Below are positions 47,976-60,295 of a DNA stretch of 64,000 nucleotides, one piece after another. The stretch is from Jacaranda mimosifolia (lineage: Eukaryota > Streptophyta > Magnoliopsida > Lamiales > Bignoniaceae). Below the pieces are notes generated by a model. That model saw nothing but the letters and a program-made list of their open reading frames with translations. It did no database searches and was not told where the DNA came from. The position numbers and the translations under genes are program-made. The DNA lies in the NCBI GenBank assembly GCA_018894105.1, contig CM032128.1, positions 29,473,299-29,537,298 of the forward strand, read 5' to 3'. Every line of letters begins with the position of its first letter. Position 1 is the stretch's first letter.

Positions 47976-48645
47976 GCCACGCAGGAGAAAGGATGTGGTC
48001 TGGAGTGACAAGACGCATGCAATGCTACGTCATGCGCCATGTAGGATTGAGCTAGTGGCAAATGACATTCAGGCTTATTTGTCCTCAAATTGACAAATTT
48101 CAGGAGTTAGTGTACCAAACTTGCAGCCCGAAAAGATAAAGTCGAAATTTGCTAGTGGGGTATAGTTACAGGACCAATTTTGCAATTTTGCCGAATATCA
48201 GATGATAGGATTATTTTTTTAATAATGGTAAAGATTATGATTATATTATTTAAATATACTATATTATTTTATATACATATTTACATATATGACTGAAAAT
48301 AATTGGATATGCCATGCAGGAGAAAAGATGCGATCTGGAGTGACAGAACGCCATGCGGCGCCACATCATGCGCCATGTAGGATCGGGCCGGTGGCAAATG
48401 ACATTCGGGCTGAATTTGTCCTCAAATTGCCAAATTTCAAGAGTTAGTGTACTAATCTTGCAACCCAAAAAGATAAAGTCAAAATTTGCCAGTAGAGTAT
48501 AGTTAGACCAATTTTGCAATTTTGCCGAATATCGGATAATAGGATATTTTTTTTAATAATGGTAAAGATTATGATTATCTTATTTAAATATACTCTATTT
48601 ATTTTATATACATATTTACATACATGATTGAAAGTAATTGGATAT
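47976..48645. repeat. 335-bp tandem duplication of MULE end plus flank
   Basis: Copy 1 (47976-48310) holds the outer two-thirds of the right inverted repeat, the target duplication and about 110 bp of flank. Copy 2 (48311-48645) repeats all of this, including 'ttttgccgaatatc'. The junction shares the short word 'atatgcca', so microhomology-driven duplication is likely. The element therefore shows a second, false right end at about 48527. Confidence 0.9.
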
Positions 48646-48798
48646 AATATAAATTGATCAAATACCTTATACATGAAAATAAATTTTGAGTTGGCAAAAA
48701 AATTGACTCCTAGACATCGCATTGTTGGCGCTTAGGCACCATTGTATGAAACATTGTTGTCTATATTTGTTTGTTGGCACGCCAATATTGCAATATTC

Positions 48799-48822
48799 AA
48801 TATATATATATATATATATATT
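48799..48822. repeat. (AT)n microsatellite
   Basis: About twelve AT units. Confidence 0.9.
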
Positions 48823-49032
48823 GGGTACAAATAATATTCAATATATTTACTTTTGTTCAAAATAAAATATCTTGGCATAGGGCATTAATGTATTTACATT
48901 CAAGTATTAAGAGGACAAAGTAGTCATTTCATCCCTCATTATTGACAAATATGTGATTTGGATGAATTTGTCCAATCAAAATGATTGAATTGTTGATTCT
49001 ATTATTAATAGCTACAGTGCAGTCTTTATAGT

Positions 49033-49910
49033 TAGAGTTGTCAATAGGTCGAATTTGAACCAAATCATGATAGATTCGAATCCAAATTTGATTCAAGATC
49101 CTATAGGACTTGTAGTTGATATTACCGTATCCGAATCAAGATAAAAATCGAATGTCCGAAAAAATTCAAATTCGAATACTCTCAAACCATCATATATTTG
49201 TTATTTTTTTTAGAAATTTAGTAGAATTCATATTCAAAACAATCATCATTAATAAAGCATACACATGACATATTAATCAATAAATTATCAAGTCAATTGA
49301 TCATTTAAAAGTCACATTCATTCATGATCATTGCATTTTTGGTTGCATTGATAAAAGTACTTGTTTGATATTATAAATACATAATAGTTATACTTGATTC
49401 TTCAATCAAACTAATTACAAACTTAAAGTTCTATTAAAAAGAAAAGAAAAAAATCTCATTTTGATCAAATCAAGATTTGCATTGCATTCTTGCCATATCA
49501 TAATGTTCTACTCATGATCATTATTTTTCCCCCACCATTTCCTGTTATAGAAATAGAGAAACAAGTGATGCAATCATGATATAGACAAGCTCAAATCTAA
49601 TAATTTTTATGAAAAGCACTTGATTTAATATATTGCATAGAAGCCCATTACTTCATTCACCCAAAAATTCACTTTGGCATTGATATAGGACCATGTGTGT
49701 ACATATATATAATACTATATATATGTATAATATTATATATTTGAATTCCGATTACTAATGGATCGGATCGAACAAAATCTATATTTGCTCCATTCATTTT
49801 GGATTACGGAGTTATTTAACCAGATCATATCATCCGAATCTTTTATCAATTAAAAATCATAAATAATCGAATCGAATTCGAATTAAAATTCGCTCCATTG
49901 ACAGCCATGA
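49033..49910. mobile_element. Non-autonomous hAT element, 878 bp
   Basis: A perfect 8-bp target duplication TTTATAGT flanks it (49025-49032 and 49911-49918). Ends read TAGAGTTGTCAAT on the left and, reverse-complemented, TCATGGCTGTCAAT on the right. Sub-terminal 'aattcgaattc' repeats appear at both ends. There is no transposase. The 8-bp duplication and short TIRs identify hAT. Confidence 0.85.
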
Positions 49911-50287
49911 TTTATAGTAATTGATCATGCTTCAATGATGAAAAATAAACAACATATGAGTTTGGCCTTAGTTTATAGTTAATTAGGGATGTGTTATGAA
50001 CTAAATTTGCGCATTATTATTTTTATAGTTTTTATCCTAACTTTTATTTTATAACTTATTGGAAATCTTTAAACATTTTTTCAAAAAATTATAAAGAATA
50101 TGATAAATTAAATAAATATTGAAGAAAAATTAGGATCCGTGATAAGTTAGATATACATAATAATGTAAAGTGAATAGAGAAAAATTATTTTTGAAAATAA
50201 AAGAATACTATATCAGAGTTTCAAAATTCAGAAATATAAAATAGGTGCTTATTATGAGCCATATATTAAATATAATTTATGTAGTAA

Positions 50288-50758
50288 GGGCTTGTTTGCT
50301 TGGGCATATAGGGTTAGAAGTGATTAATATGCTAGTGATACATAAATTAGAAATGGTATTCAAAATCATGTAATCTATTGTTTGCTTGGATTTTAGAAAT
50401 TTGTGATATTCCATACTTAATACTATTTAATGTTTGGTTAGCAAGATTGCTCAATGTGATTACACTTTGTAATGTCTAAAATGTCATAACTTATAAGAAA
50501 GTAAATTTTCGAAATTTGGCAGAAGGTGTTGATGATAGGGTTTTTATGAGGGTGAGAATGTCATTTTTATTCTTTATCTAATCAAATTTGAAATGATGAA
50601 AAATGGATCAAGCCAAGATGGCTTGATCTTTAAACCAGCCTGGCCCATGACACCATGTCGGGCCGCAAATGTATCATGGGCCATAAAGATGTGAAGCAAA
50701 AAGAGATAAAGCTTGAAAATATATCTATCAAACTTTATCCAATGAAGCAAACAAGCCC
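50288..50758. mobile_element. Tourist-like MITE, 471 bp
   Basis: Inverted ends GGGCTTGTTTGCTTGGG and, reverse-complemented, GGGCTTGTTTGCTTCAT, with TAA on both sides (50285-50287 and 50759-50761). This fits the PIF/Harbinger type. There is no transposase ORF. Confidence 0.85.
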
Positions 50759-50810
50759 TAAAAGTATGTGCATGTTTATATTGAATCAGATTAATAATCA
50801 TAGTTGTTAG

Positions 50811-51235
50811 GATCAAGTGCTTACCACTAGGCCAAAAGCTATAGCTATTAGCAGAAGTGCAACTTTATTTTATTATATATTTGGCAGCGCAAAGCACCGT
50901 ATAAAACTAAGCGCCATGGGGTGGGCGGTTAGTCCCCAAGTCAAAGGATGATGCGGATAATAAATCTAACAATCTCCTCCCCAGTAACAGCCTGGGGACT
51001 CGAACCCATGACCTTGCTCTGATATCAATTGTTATGATCAAGTGCTTACCACTAGGCCAAAAGTTATAGTTGTTAGCAGAAGCACAACTTTATTTTCTTA
51101 TATATTTGACAGCGCAAAGCACCGTATAAGACTACAGTCGGCTTGAGGTGGTTGCACCTTATAAGTGCCATGAGTTGGACGGTTAGTCCCCGAGTCAAAT
51201 AATGATACGGATAATAAATCCAACAATTGTTTTAA
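50811..51235 (-). mobile_element. Tandem tRNA-derived SINE
   Basis: On the minus strand a tRNA-like head is visible: box A TGGCCTAGTGGTAAG (about 51060-51045) and, about 45 nt on, box B GGGTTCGAGTCCC (about 51008-50996). The unit is repeated: 'gatcaagtgcttaccactag' occurs at 50811 and 51036, 225 bp apart. The second unit lacks box B but has an extra 'gtcggcttgaggtgg' segment. Both end in 'gataataaat'. Poly(A) is not obvious. Confidence 0.6.
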
Positions 51236-51682
51236 CGAAACTCAAACTTGATAATACTTCAATTTTACTACTTGAATGAAGCTTAATTTATAAGATTAAT
51301 ACTCAGAATTTTAGTGAAACTCAAACTTAATAACATTTCAATTTTACTACTTGAGTGAAGCTTAATTATATTTTGAAATTCAGTTTCTGATCAACAAGTA
51401 GTAATTTGATAATGTCTTTGAATTTGGAAATTGTTCATTTAATGGAAGTTTTTATTTAAATTTAACAGGATGAGGAAAGAGGCCATAAATTTATTTGAAA
51501 ATGACAATACCATATAATTGTTTCTCTCATTTTTCTTCTTTTATTATGAGGAAAATAAATTTTCCTTGTTTACATGATATTTTTCTGACAAAACAAATAA
51601 TCAAATTTATTTTTTTAATTTTTTTATTCTCATCAAAATTCTTCTACCAAACAAAGTGTAAAGGCACAAGTCCAATTATGCA

Positions 51683-51800
51683 AATCAAGGTGTGGCCATC
51701 GGTCCAATAGCACTAGTCATTTAGTCTCACACATAAAATATAAAGTTGATAATTCAAATTTAACTAACTTTCTGATGTGCATGTGTATAAATTAAAAAAA
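51683..51800 (+). mobile_element. SINE-like tRNA-derived repeat, copy 3
   Basis: It shares 'cacataaaatataaag' and 'gatgtgcatgtgtata' with the copies at 21036 and 29425. It ends in an A-rich tail with (AAAAG) units, as expected for a retroposed SINE. Confidence 0.55.
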
Positions 51801-53709
51801 GAAAAGAAAAGAAAAGAAAGGAATTCGTTGTTGGGAAATTAATTCAGCTCTACATATAAAATACTACATACTCCTATTTCCTTTTTCCCATTATGGGCCA
51901 AGTCCAATTCAATTCGACCAGACTTATCCAAACCCTATCACAATTCCTTCATGGATTCAATTAGGCAACATATTTAAAACCAAATGGGCTACATGCCTGT
52001 AGCCTTATGGATGGCTAGTTTATATATTGTCAAAAATATAAGACAACAATAATAAATAACAGATTTTAATATTTTAATTCATTGAATTAAGGATTCCTTT
52101 CTCTTCTTGAAATAGAGCTAAATCCTAAAAAAGTAAGGAGAGGGAGAAAAAGAAAAAGAAACTTTAATTGGATGGGATGTCATTTTCTTAAAAAAAAAAA
52201 AAAGAATTATAGAAAAAAGAAATGATTTTTTATATGTTTTGGCCGGGTTGAATAATTTTTAGGTAAGTGCATCAAGTCAAAGTCACTATTTTCTTGTTTT
52301 TTTTCTTTTTTTTTTTTGAGAAAGTCAAAGTCACTATTTAATGAGGTGTAAGAATTATAGAGTTTGCAAAGATGTAAGAATTATATATGTTGTCCATATG
52401 ATTGGTTTAAGAATTTGAGTTCAACATCCAAATCACCTATTTAAGCAGTCAAATATTGTTCTTCATACAAATGATTGTCTTGTGTAAGATGAAAATACTC
52501 AATCTATCATTTCCTTTTAATTTCCTCAACGCAGCCCATGGGCTGTTTTGGAAAAATATATTTTGGATTCTATTTTAAAATGCATGAAAATTAAAATATA
52601 TTTTATTTTCTTTTATTAAAAACGTGATGAATATCTTGAGAAAAATATATTTGAATTTATTTACTAACCGGAGAATTTTTATTACAGATATCACATCATG
52701 TAATTACAATATTCTATTTGATTGATGGTGTTATGTTAAATTTTTATCTTATTATATGTCATTAATATATTCATATTATAATTAAAGTATATAATATCAA
52801 TGTAGTGATTGAATTATGCATGAAATTAGATATAAATATATAATAAATAGAATATTTATTTTATATAGTAACATTTAGGATTTAGAGAGAGAGAGAGAGA
52901 GAGAGAATAAACCCCCTCCCCCTCCCCCTCCCCACAAGATATACTTGGTTTCGTGCTTAAAAGAATGTTTAATTACCTCAAAATAATACTAAGTAAATGA
53001 TTTGGATAATAGAATTCCTTTAAGGTTCTCTATGCCAGTTTTGATTCGTACCCTAATTTAGGTATTTGAAAGAACAATGAGTGATTAGATCTTGAATTTG
53101 TCTGACAAACATCCTCTAATGTTTAAAATAGTAAGATTTGAAGATATTAAATGTAGAAAAGTAAATAAAATTGATTTATAACAATAAGATCTATAATTTT
53201 AAGAATGATAATATTTATAGCATCATAGCATGTGAGCAAATTATTTATCTATCAATACTTGGAACGTCCATATTATTTTTAATCAAGAACATAATAGAAT
53301 TTTACTTTTGACTGAAATCAAACTGTCCAACTTGAATAAAAAGTTAATGAATTCATGAAGTATTTGAGCATTAAAATTTGTCCTAAAAAGGCAAGGATAC
53401 TTTTTCCCTACTTGTGAACTTGTATCCCTTGCCACTCGTCGCTCGCCTATTTGAGCAAAGCTCTGCAGCATGTTGGCTGTTGCAAGTTAAATCAGTGGCT
53501 ATATGTTGTGTTCGAATCTCCAAATGAAGAAAAGACTTACAGTTAGAGGAAACTACGTGTGATACTATTATTATTTTATTTTATTTTTTTAAATTCTCCT
53601 ATTTTCAAATTCATTTTCCATATATTTTTAACATCTCAAAATAAAAACTCTATCTACTAACATAAAATTTTATTTCTCAGAGTAATTTCTTACATAACAA
53701 TGATGTGAT
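51801..53709. other. Intergenic DNA, no gene seen
   Basis: No coding region is supported. The segment has A-rich and T-rich runs (52189-52203, 52300-52318) and the microsatellite listed separately. Confidence 0.45.
52884..52934. repeat. (GA)n and (CCCCCT)n microsatellites
   Basis: About eleven GA units, then four C-rich hexamer repeats. Confidence 0.9.
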
Positions 53710-53714
53710 ATCAA

Positions 53715-54211
53715 TGTAAGAATAATTATGTAATTCCATGTGATATTATTAATTAGTATATGATTTAATAATTATAGAAATAATTAAATCTCATCGGTTA
53801 TTTATGGAAGCATTGTAACTTATTGTTACATACCATTTAATGATGTGTAGTTATGACTATTTACATATAAAGTTATAATTGTTTATTAAGAGTTGTAATG
53901 TGAAGATGTATTTGATGGAGACACCCTCTCATACTCTATAAATAAGGATTATGGTCCTCTCTCCACCCTATAAAATAATTGTACACTTCATCCATAAAAA
54001 ATGTGCATTAAAGAAAAGGAATTAGATAGAGAAATCGATATCCTATTCACTCAAGAAATCAAGTGTTGGTGTCTATAAATTTTATATTCATGGAGAAAGG
54101 TACGCCCACTTACTATATACATATTTATATGTGAAAAACAAAAAGTTATAGATTTTGAATTTAATCCATCTCCACTAATGTTTATACATTAAATATGATT
54201 GAACGCTTACA
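53715..54211 (+). repeat. 5' LTR of copia element
   Basis: The LTR is 497 bp and has a TATA box TATAAATAA at 53937-53945. By eye it differs from the 3' LTR at about 30 positions plus small indels (roughly 93% identity), so the insertion is neither very recent nor ancient. Confidence 0.93.
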
Positions 54212-54213
54212 TG

Positions 54214-54226
54214 TGGTATCAGAGCC
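54214..54226 (+). other. Primer-binding site of copia element
   Basis: TGGTATCAGAGCC complements the 3' end of plant initiator methionine tRNA, two bases after the 5' LTR. Confidence 0.9.
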
Positions 54227-55080
54227 TGTTGTTTAATAACTCATGTTTTTCCATTGATTATGTTTATGTTCTCTTATCTTTATTTTCCATTATTTTTTTA
54301 TGGGAGAAAGTAGTTATAATTAATGTTTTCTATCCCTTGTGGATTATGTTTTCTTCCACTTATATTCCTTGCATGAAAATAAAGAATTAATGTTTATTTT
54401 TTATGTTAATGGCTTTAAAATTAAGAGTGTCCATTATATATACACACAACAATTGCCTATTTAATATTTAGCAATAAGTTAGCATGCATATGTATATTTG
54501 TTTAATGTTTGTGATTACATGTATATATATTTTGGACATTTGAATATGTATTTTACATATATTGTTATGTAGCATGGTGTATTAATTAAAAATTATTAAA
54601 GTTATTGTATTTGTAATTAAATATTTTACAACTTGAATATTCTACATTGTTAATGATTTGTTAGCCACCAAAGTGACCAAATCTTATGTATAATAAATTT
54701 TTAGGTTGTAAAATTAAATTGACTTACCTATTAAATTGATGCTATGGATGACGTTATGTTGTATGGTAATAGGTAATTGAATTCATTATTTTAAGGCAAT
54801 TCCGTAATCACCCAAAATTGATTAATTGTTCTTATAATTGATTAATGTTATTATTGGTAATTGATATGTTATATTAAGCTTCGTTTACATATCCAAAGAT
54901 AGTAAATAAATATAATTAATATATTCTATTACCAAATTAAAGTTTTATCAGTATCATTATGATTTATGGTCGCATATTTTAGTATCACCCAAAGGAGAAC
55001 TTTGATATGCATGTAATGTTGGCCTTCATCATTTGTTTGAATAAGAAGTTATTTATACTTTAAATGTTTTTCCTATTTGC
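54227..55080 (+). other. Non-coding leader of copia element
   Basis: About 850 bp of AT-rich sequence between the primer-binding site and the first recognisable gag residues. No ORF with a known domain. Confidence 0.5.
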
Positions 55081-58000
55081 AATATCTGTTCCCGTATCAC
55101 TTAATCCGCATGCTTCTTCGGTTCCTTTATTTAATGTATTAAATTTCTCGGAATGGAGTGAACAAATCCAATTCCACTTAGGTGTTTTGGACCTTGATTT
55201 AGTAGGGATGACAGTGGTGTAGGTTAGGCTCACCCCACACCCCACCCCATCCCAAAAAGGCCCCGCCCCACCCATCTACCTCGTCCGATCAAACCCGCCA
55301 ACCCGAAAAGAATTAAAAAAATTGAAATCAATCAATAAAAATATTAAATTAAAACCACTTGATAGCAATTAAAATTCAAATTTGAGGTACAAAAATAAAA
55401 AAATCCATGCAAACAATATAAGATTATAGAAGCAAAATAGGATATAAAAATAGAATTAAAGTAATAACGAGCACAACATTCAAATTTTTATACATTGTGA
55501 TAGTAAACTAAAAAAAAAAAAAAAAACTCAAAAATTTTAAGTCCAATAAGCTTCCACCATATAGTTATAATCCACATCTAAATTAACTCAACATCTTCCT
55601 CTTCATCGAGCATAGTTGGACAAGTAGACACTGCTGAGTGAACTGTGAAGGCTGAAGAGTCGGGCAATCGGCTGTAGATAAGAGAAGTGAATGGCGGGTG
55701 GGAATGAAAAAAAAAAAAAACTAGCGGAAGTGGAACCCTTTTATTTTTGGTTTGGACATTATTTTTAATTAGAAAAATATAAAATAAATTATATATAATA
55801 CATTTATTATATATAATATTTAATTATTTATTAAGGGGCAGAGTGTTCGGGGCGGGGTGGGTAAACCCCATACCCTGCCCCAAATAATTCGAGTTGGGAA
55901 AATTTCGCTCCATACCCCGTTAAGTCGCCCCAAACCCGTCCCATTCGGAACGAGTTGAGCTCGGGTTTGGGTTTTGCCCCGCCCCATTGTCATCCCTATG
56001 ATTTAGCATTCGAAGTGGAGAAATCGTTTTTTTACTAATGAAAGCAGCGATGAAGATAAAACATTATATAAAGCTTGGGAAAGGTCGAACAGATTAAGCT
56101 TAATGTTCATGCGAACTACAGTAGCGAGCAACATTAAGTCTACTCTTCCTAAAACTAAAAATGCTTAGGAATTTATGAAACATGTGGAAGAGTGTTCTCA
56201 AACTGCTGATAAATCTCTTGATGGTACATTAATGAGTACTTTAACCATAATAAAATTTGACGGTTCACGTATCATGCATAACCATATCCTTGAAATGACA
56301 AATTTAGCAACAAAATTGAAGTCCTTGGGAATAAATATGGATGAGTACTTTTTGGTACAATTTATTCTAAATTCCTTGCCTTCTGATCAATATGGGCCAT
56401 TTCAAATGAATTAAACACCATTAAGGATAAATGGAGTGTTAATGAATTGGCTAGTATGCTTATTCAAGAGGAAACAAGGTTGAAGAATCAAATGTCTCAT
56501 TATGTTCATTTGGTAAAGCATCAAGAAGTTGAAAAAAGTTCGAAAGGGAAGTATGGAAAAAATAAGAAGAAAAGTATGCACAACTTGAATGAATCTTCTA
56601 AAGTTAACCATAAGAAGGAGCGTAAGAATGACATGTGTCATTTTTGTCATAAACTGGACACTATCTTAAGGATTGCCGAAAACGTAAAGCTTGGTTTGAA
56701 AAGAAAAGTAAGCCAATTAATACTTTTGTATGTTTCGAATCAAACTTTATTGAAGTTCCTTATAATACTTGGTGGCTTGACTCTGGTTCCACTACTCATA
56801 TTTCTAACATGATGCAAGGATTCCTTTCAATCCAAACCATAAAGCAACATGAGTTTGTATACATGGGAAATAGACAAAAGGCTCCAGTTGAAGGAGTTGG
56901 TCCTTATCGTCTAATTTTAGATACTAGGCATTACTTGGATTTGTATCAAACTCTTTATGTACCTACTTTTTCTCAAAATTTAGTTTCTATATCAAAATTA
57001 GATAAAGTGGGATTTACTTTTAATTTTGGTTATGGATCTTTCAGTTTAATTAAAAATAATAACATTATTGGTTCTAGAATCTTATGTGATGATCTTTACA
57101 AGTTTAAGCTTGATAATCATTTTATTGAGATTTTAATGACTTTGCATCATAAAGTTGGAACTAAACATAGTTTAGTGGATGAGAAATCCGCTTACTTGTG
57201 GCATAAACGTTTAGGCCATATATCCAAAAAATAATGGAAAGATTAGTAAATAATGAAATTCTTCCTAATTTGGATTTCACTGATCTTGGACTGTGTATAG
57301 ATTGTATTAAAGGAAAATTTACAAGACACGCTAGTAAGAAAAATGCCATAAGAAGCTCACAACTTCTTGAAATTATACATACCAATATATGTGGTCCTTT
57401 TAATGTTTCATCTTTTGGTAGAGAAAAATATTTTATGACATTTATTGATGATTTTTCAAGATTTGGATATGTTTATCTTTGCATGAATATCTCAATTTGT
57501 GGATGCTTTTGAAATTTATGTTAACGAGGTTGAGAGACAATTAGATAAGAAAGTGAAAATTATTAGATATGATAGAAGTGGTGAATATTATGGAAAATAT
57601 GATAAGTCATGACAAAATGTAGGTACATTCGCTAAATTCATTGAGAGACGTGGCATTTGTGCTCAATACACCATGCCACGAACACTATAACAAAATGGTG
57701 TAGCAGAAAGGCGTAATCGTACTTTATTAGAAATAGTTAGGAGCATGTTAAGTTATTCATCTTTACCTTCCTTGTTGTGGATGCATGCTTTAAGAACTTT
57801 TAAGTATTTATTAAATTGGGTTCCTAGTGAGGTAGTTTCCAAAACTCCTTTTAAATTGTCGACTTGAAGGAAACCTAGTTTAAAACACTTGCATGTTCGG
57901 GGTTGCCCAGCGGAAATAAGAAATTATAATCCACGTGAAATTAAATTGGATTTTAGAACAACCAGTGACTTTTTCATTTGATATCATGAGAAATCCAAGG

Positions 58001-59929
58001 GGTATAGATTTTATTGTCCCAGTCATAGTACTAGAATCATTGAGACTGGAAATGCTAGGTTCATTGAAAACGATGAAACTAGTGGGAGTGAGGAATTGCG
58101 TAATGTTGGCATTAAGAAGGTTAGGGTGCAAGTTCCTTTACCCATAACTTCTAAAGTTGTTGATACTAGAGTTGTGATGCAATTTAACACTAACAACAAC
58201 AAGAGGTTAATGACCAAACACTCCATAATGAAGATGTCAATAATGATCATATAATAGGGGAACCTTAATTAAGAAGATCTCAAAGAGAAAGAAGGTATGC
58301 CATCTATGGTGATTATGAGGTTTATCTACAAGAATCAGATATTGACACAAGAATAAATGATGATCCAGTTTCATATCCTCAAGTCATTAATTGTGATGAT
58401 TTTAATAAATGGGTCAATGCAATGGAAGATGAGTTGAAAACTATGGATGACAACCAAGTTTAGGATCTTGTTGAATTGCCTAAAGGTTGTAAAAGGATTG
58501 GCTATAAGTGGGTTTTTAAGATAAAGAGAGACTCTAATGACAATATCGAAAGATATAAAGCTAAACTTGTTGCCAAAGGTTTACTCAAAAAGAAGGCATT
58601 GATTATAAAGGGACATTTTCACCAGTGTCTAAGAAAGATTCACTTAGAATTATTTTGGCTTTGGTGGCTCATTATGATTTAGAGCTACACCAAATGGATA
58701 TTAAAACTGTCTTTCTTAATGGGAATTTAGATGAAGAGGTTTATATGGATTAGCCTGAAGGCTTTTTAGTCAAAGGAAAAGAACACATGGTGTGTAAGTT
58801 AAAGAAATCAATACATGGACTTAAACAAGCTTCATGACAAGGGTATCTTAAGTTTAATGATACTATAACCTCTTTTGGTTTTAAAGAAAACAACGTTGAT
58901 CGGTGTATATATATGGAGGTTAGTGGGAGTAAGTTTATTTTTCTAGTCTTATATGTTGATGATATTTTGCTTGCTACAAATGATCTTGGTTTATTACATG
59001 ACACTAAGAAATACCTTTCTAAGAACTTCAAAATGAAATATATGGGAGACACAACTTACGTTATCGGAATTGAAATATATCATGATAGATCACAAGGATT
59101 ATTGGGGTTGTCTCAAAAAGCCTATATTAATAAAGTTCTTGAAAGATTTAAAATGGATAAATGCTCAACAAGAATAGTTCCAATTCAAAAGGGGGGCAAA
59201 TTTAATCTTATGCAATGTCCAAAGAATGAATTGGAAAGAGAACAAATGAAGAATATTCCTTATGCATTTATTGTTGAGAGCTTAATGTATGCTCAAACTT
59301 GCACTAAACCAAACATTAGTTTTACTGTCGGAATGCTGGGAAGATACCAAAGTAATCCTGGAATTGATCATTGGAAAGCTGCAAAGAAAGTACTTAGATA
59401 TTTGCAAGGAACTAAAGATTACATGCTCACTTATAGAAGAGCTGATCTCTTAAAAGTGGTTGGATATTCAGATTCAGATTTTGCCGAATGAGTTGACTTG
59501 AGGAAATCCACATTTGGTTATTTGTTCCTATTAGTCGGAGGAGCTATTTCTTGGAAAAGTGCGAAGCAGTCTGTCATTGTTGCGTCTACCATGGAGGCTG
59601 AGTTTGTAGCATGCTTTAAGGCTACTATTCATGGATTATGGTTGCGAATTTTTATTGTGGGACTTAAGGTTGTCGACAGTATTGATAGGCCACTAAAAAT
59701 TTATTGTGACAATTCTGTAGTAGCTTTCTTTTCTAAGAACGACAAGTATTCTAAGGGTGCTAAGCATATGGAGATAAAATATTTTGCCGTTAAAGAAGTT
59801 TAGAAACAAAGAGTGTCAATTGAACACATTAGCAAAAATTTTATGATAGCAAATCCACTAACAAAAGGACTGCCGCCTAAAATATTTAATGAGCACGTTG
59901 AACGAATGGGCATTATTGGACGTCATTAA
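55080..59929 (+). pseudogene. Decayed copia gag-pol polyprotein
   Basis: Gag starts around 55080-55110, is interrupted by the hAT insertion at 55203-55998 and resumes after it. A CCHC knuckle (CHFCHK...) near 56635-56660 is split by a one-base shift. Protease shows WWLDSGSTTHIS (about 56770). A GAG-pre-integrase segment follows, with LWHKRLGH (about 57200) and CIDC (about 57295). The integrase core has FIDDFSRFGYVY and later QNGVAERRNR (about 57690-57720). Reverse transcriptase includes YKWVFKIKRD (about 58505) and the catalytic YVDDILLATND (about 58950-58985). RNase H shows GYSDSDFAE (about 59462). The frame is broken by stops and shifts in gag, integrase, reverse transcriptase and RNase H. 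It ends at TAA 59927-59929. Confidence 0.93.
55203..55998. mobile_element. hAT element nested in copia gag, 796 bp
   Basis: A perfect 8-bp duplication TGATTTAG flanks it (55195-55202 and 55999-56006). Ends are TAGGGATGACA and, reverse-complemented, TAGGGATGACA. Both sub-terminal regions are C/G-rich (ccccacccc, ggggcgggg), unusual for this window. No transposase is present. Removing the insert and one duplication would restore continuity of the gag frame at this point, so the hAT came after the copia. Confidence 0.93.
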
Positions 59930-60280
59930 TGATAATATGATTAAGTGATTGTAATATTTATTTGACATTTTGAGCTCAATTTTAATTTATTTATGATTTT
60001 TCTGTTTCTAAATAGTATACATGAATGTTTTAGAATTAAGTTAATAGGTCTTATGAACTTATCGATCAACATTAGAATTGGACCATACTTTTATTATGAA
60101 TCATGATAAGGGAAATGTTCAATGTTTTAGTACATGGAAGGGACTATGCCGAATTAATGACATACAACCGCCATGACTCACATTAATTTTTTACTTTGTT
60201 GTGATATTATATTAAGACCAATATAATGAGGATTTAATAATTTAATTACTTGCACATTATGTTTTCTTATTAAATCATAA

Positions 60281-60295
60281 ATGCAAGTGGGAGAA
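60281..60295 (+). other. Polypurine tract of copia element
   Basis: ATGCAAGTGGGAGAA ends exactly at the 3' LTR start. It primes second-strand synthesis in LTR elements. Confidence 0.85.

Larger units (their letters stand above)
41902..48192. mobile_element. Large MULE, 6.3 kb, with 0.3-kb terminal inverted repeats
   Basis: The terminal inverted repeats span about 41902-42230 and 47865-48192. They start GGCAATTTTGTAAAATTGGT on the left and, reverse-complemented, GGCAAAATTGCAAAATTGGT on the right. Flanks are GAATATCATA (41892-41901) and GAATATCAGA (48193-48202), a 9 of 10 bp target duplication. The inner part has a decayed MURA-type transposase on the minus strand and a GRF zinc-finger ORF on the plus strand just inside the left repeat. 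The two face each other. The transposase is broken by several stops and shifts, so the element cannot move by itself. Confidence 0.9.

Noticed and set aside
50811..51065. A possible tRNA gene on the minus strand
   Set aside because: Boxes A and B are present, but the acceptor stem and cloverleaf are not convincing, and the unit is tandemly repeated with a long non-tRNA body. A SINE fits better.
56411..58250. Minus-strand frames over the copia element
   Set aside because: Shadows of the decayed gag-pol on the plus strand.
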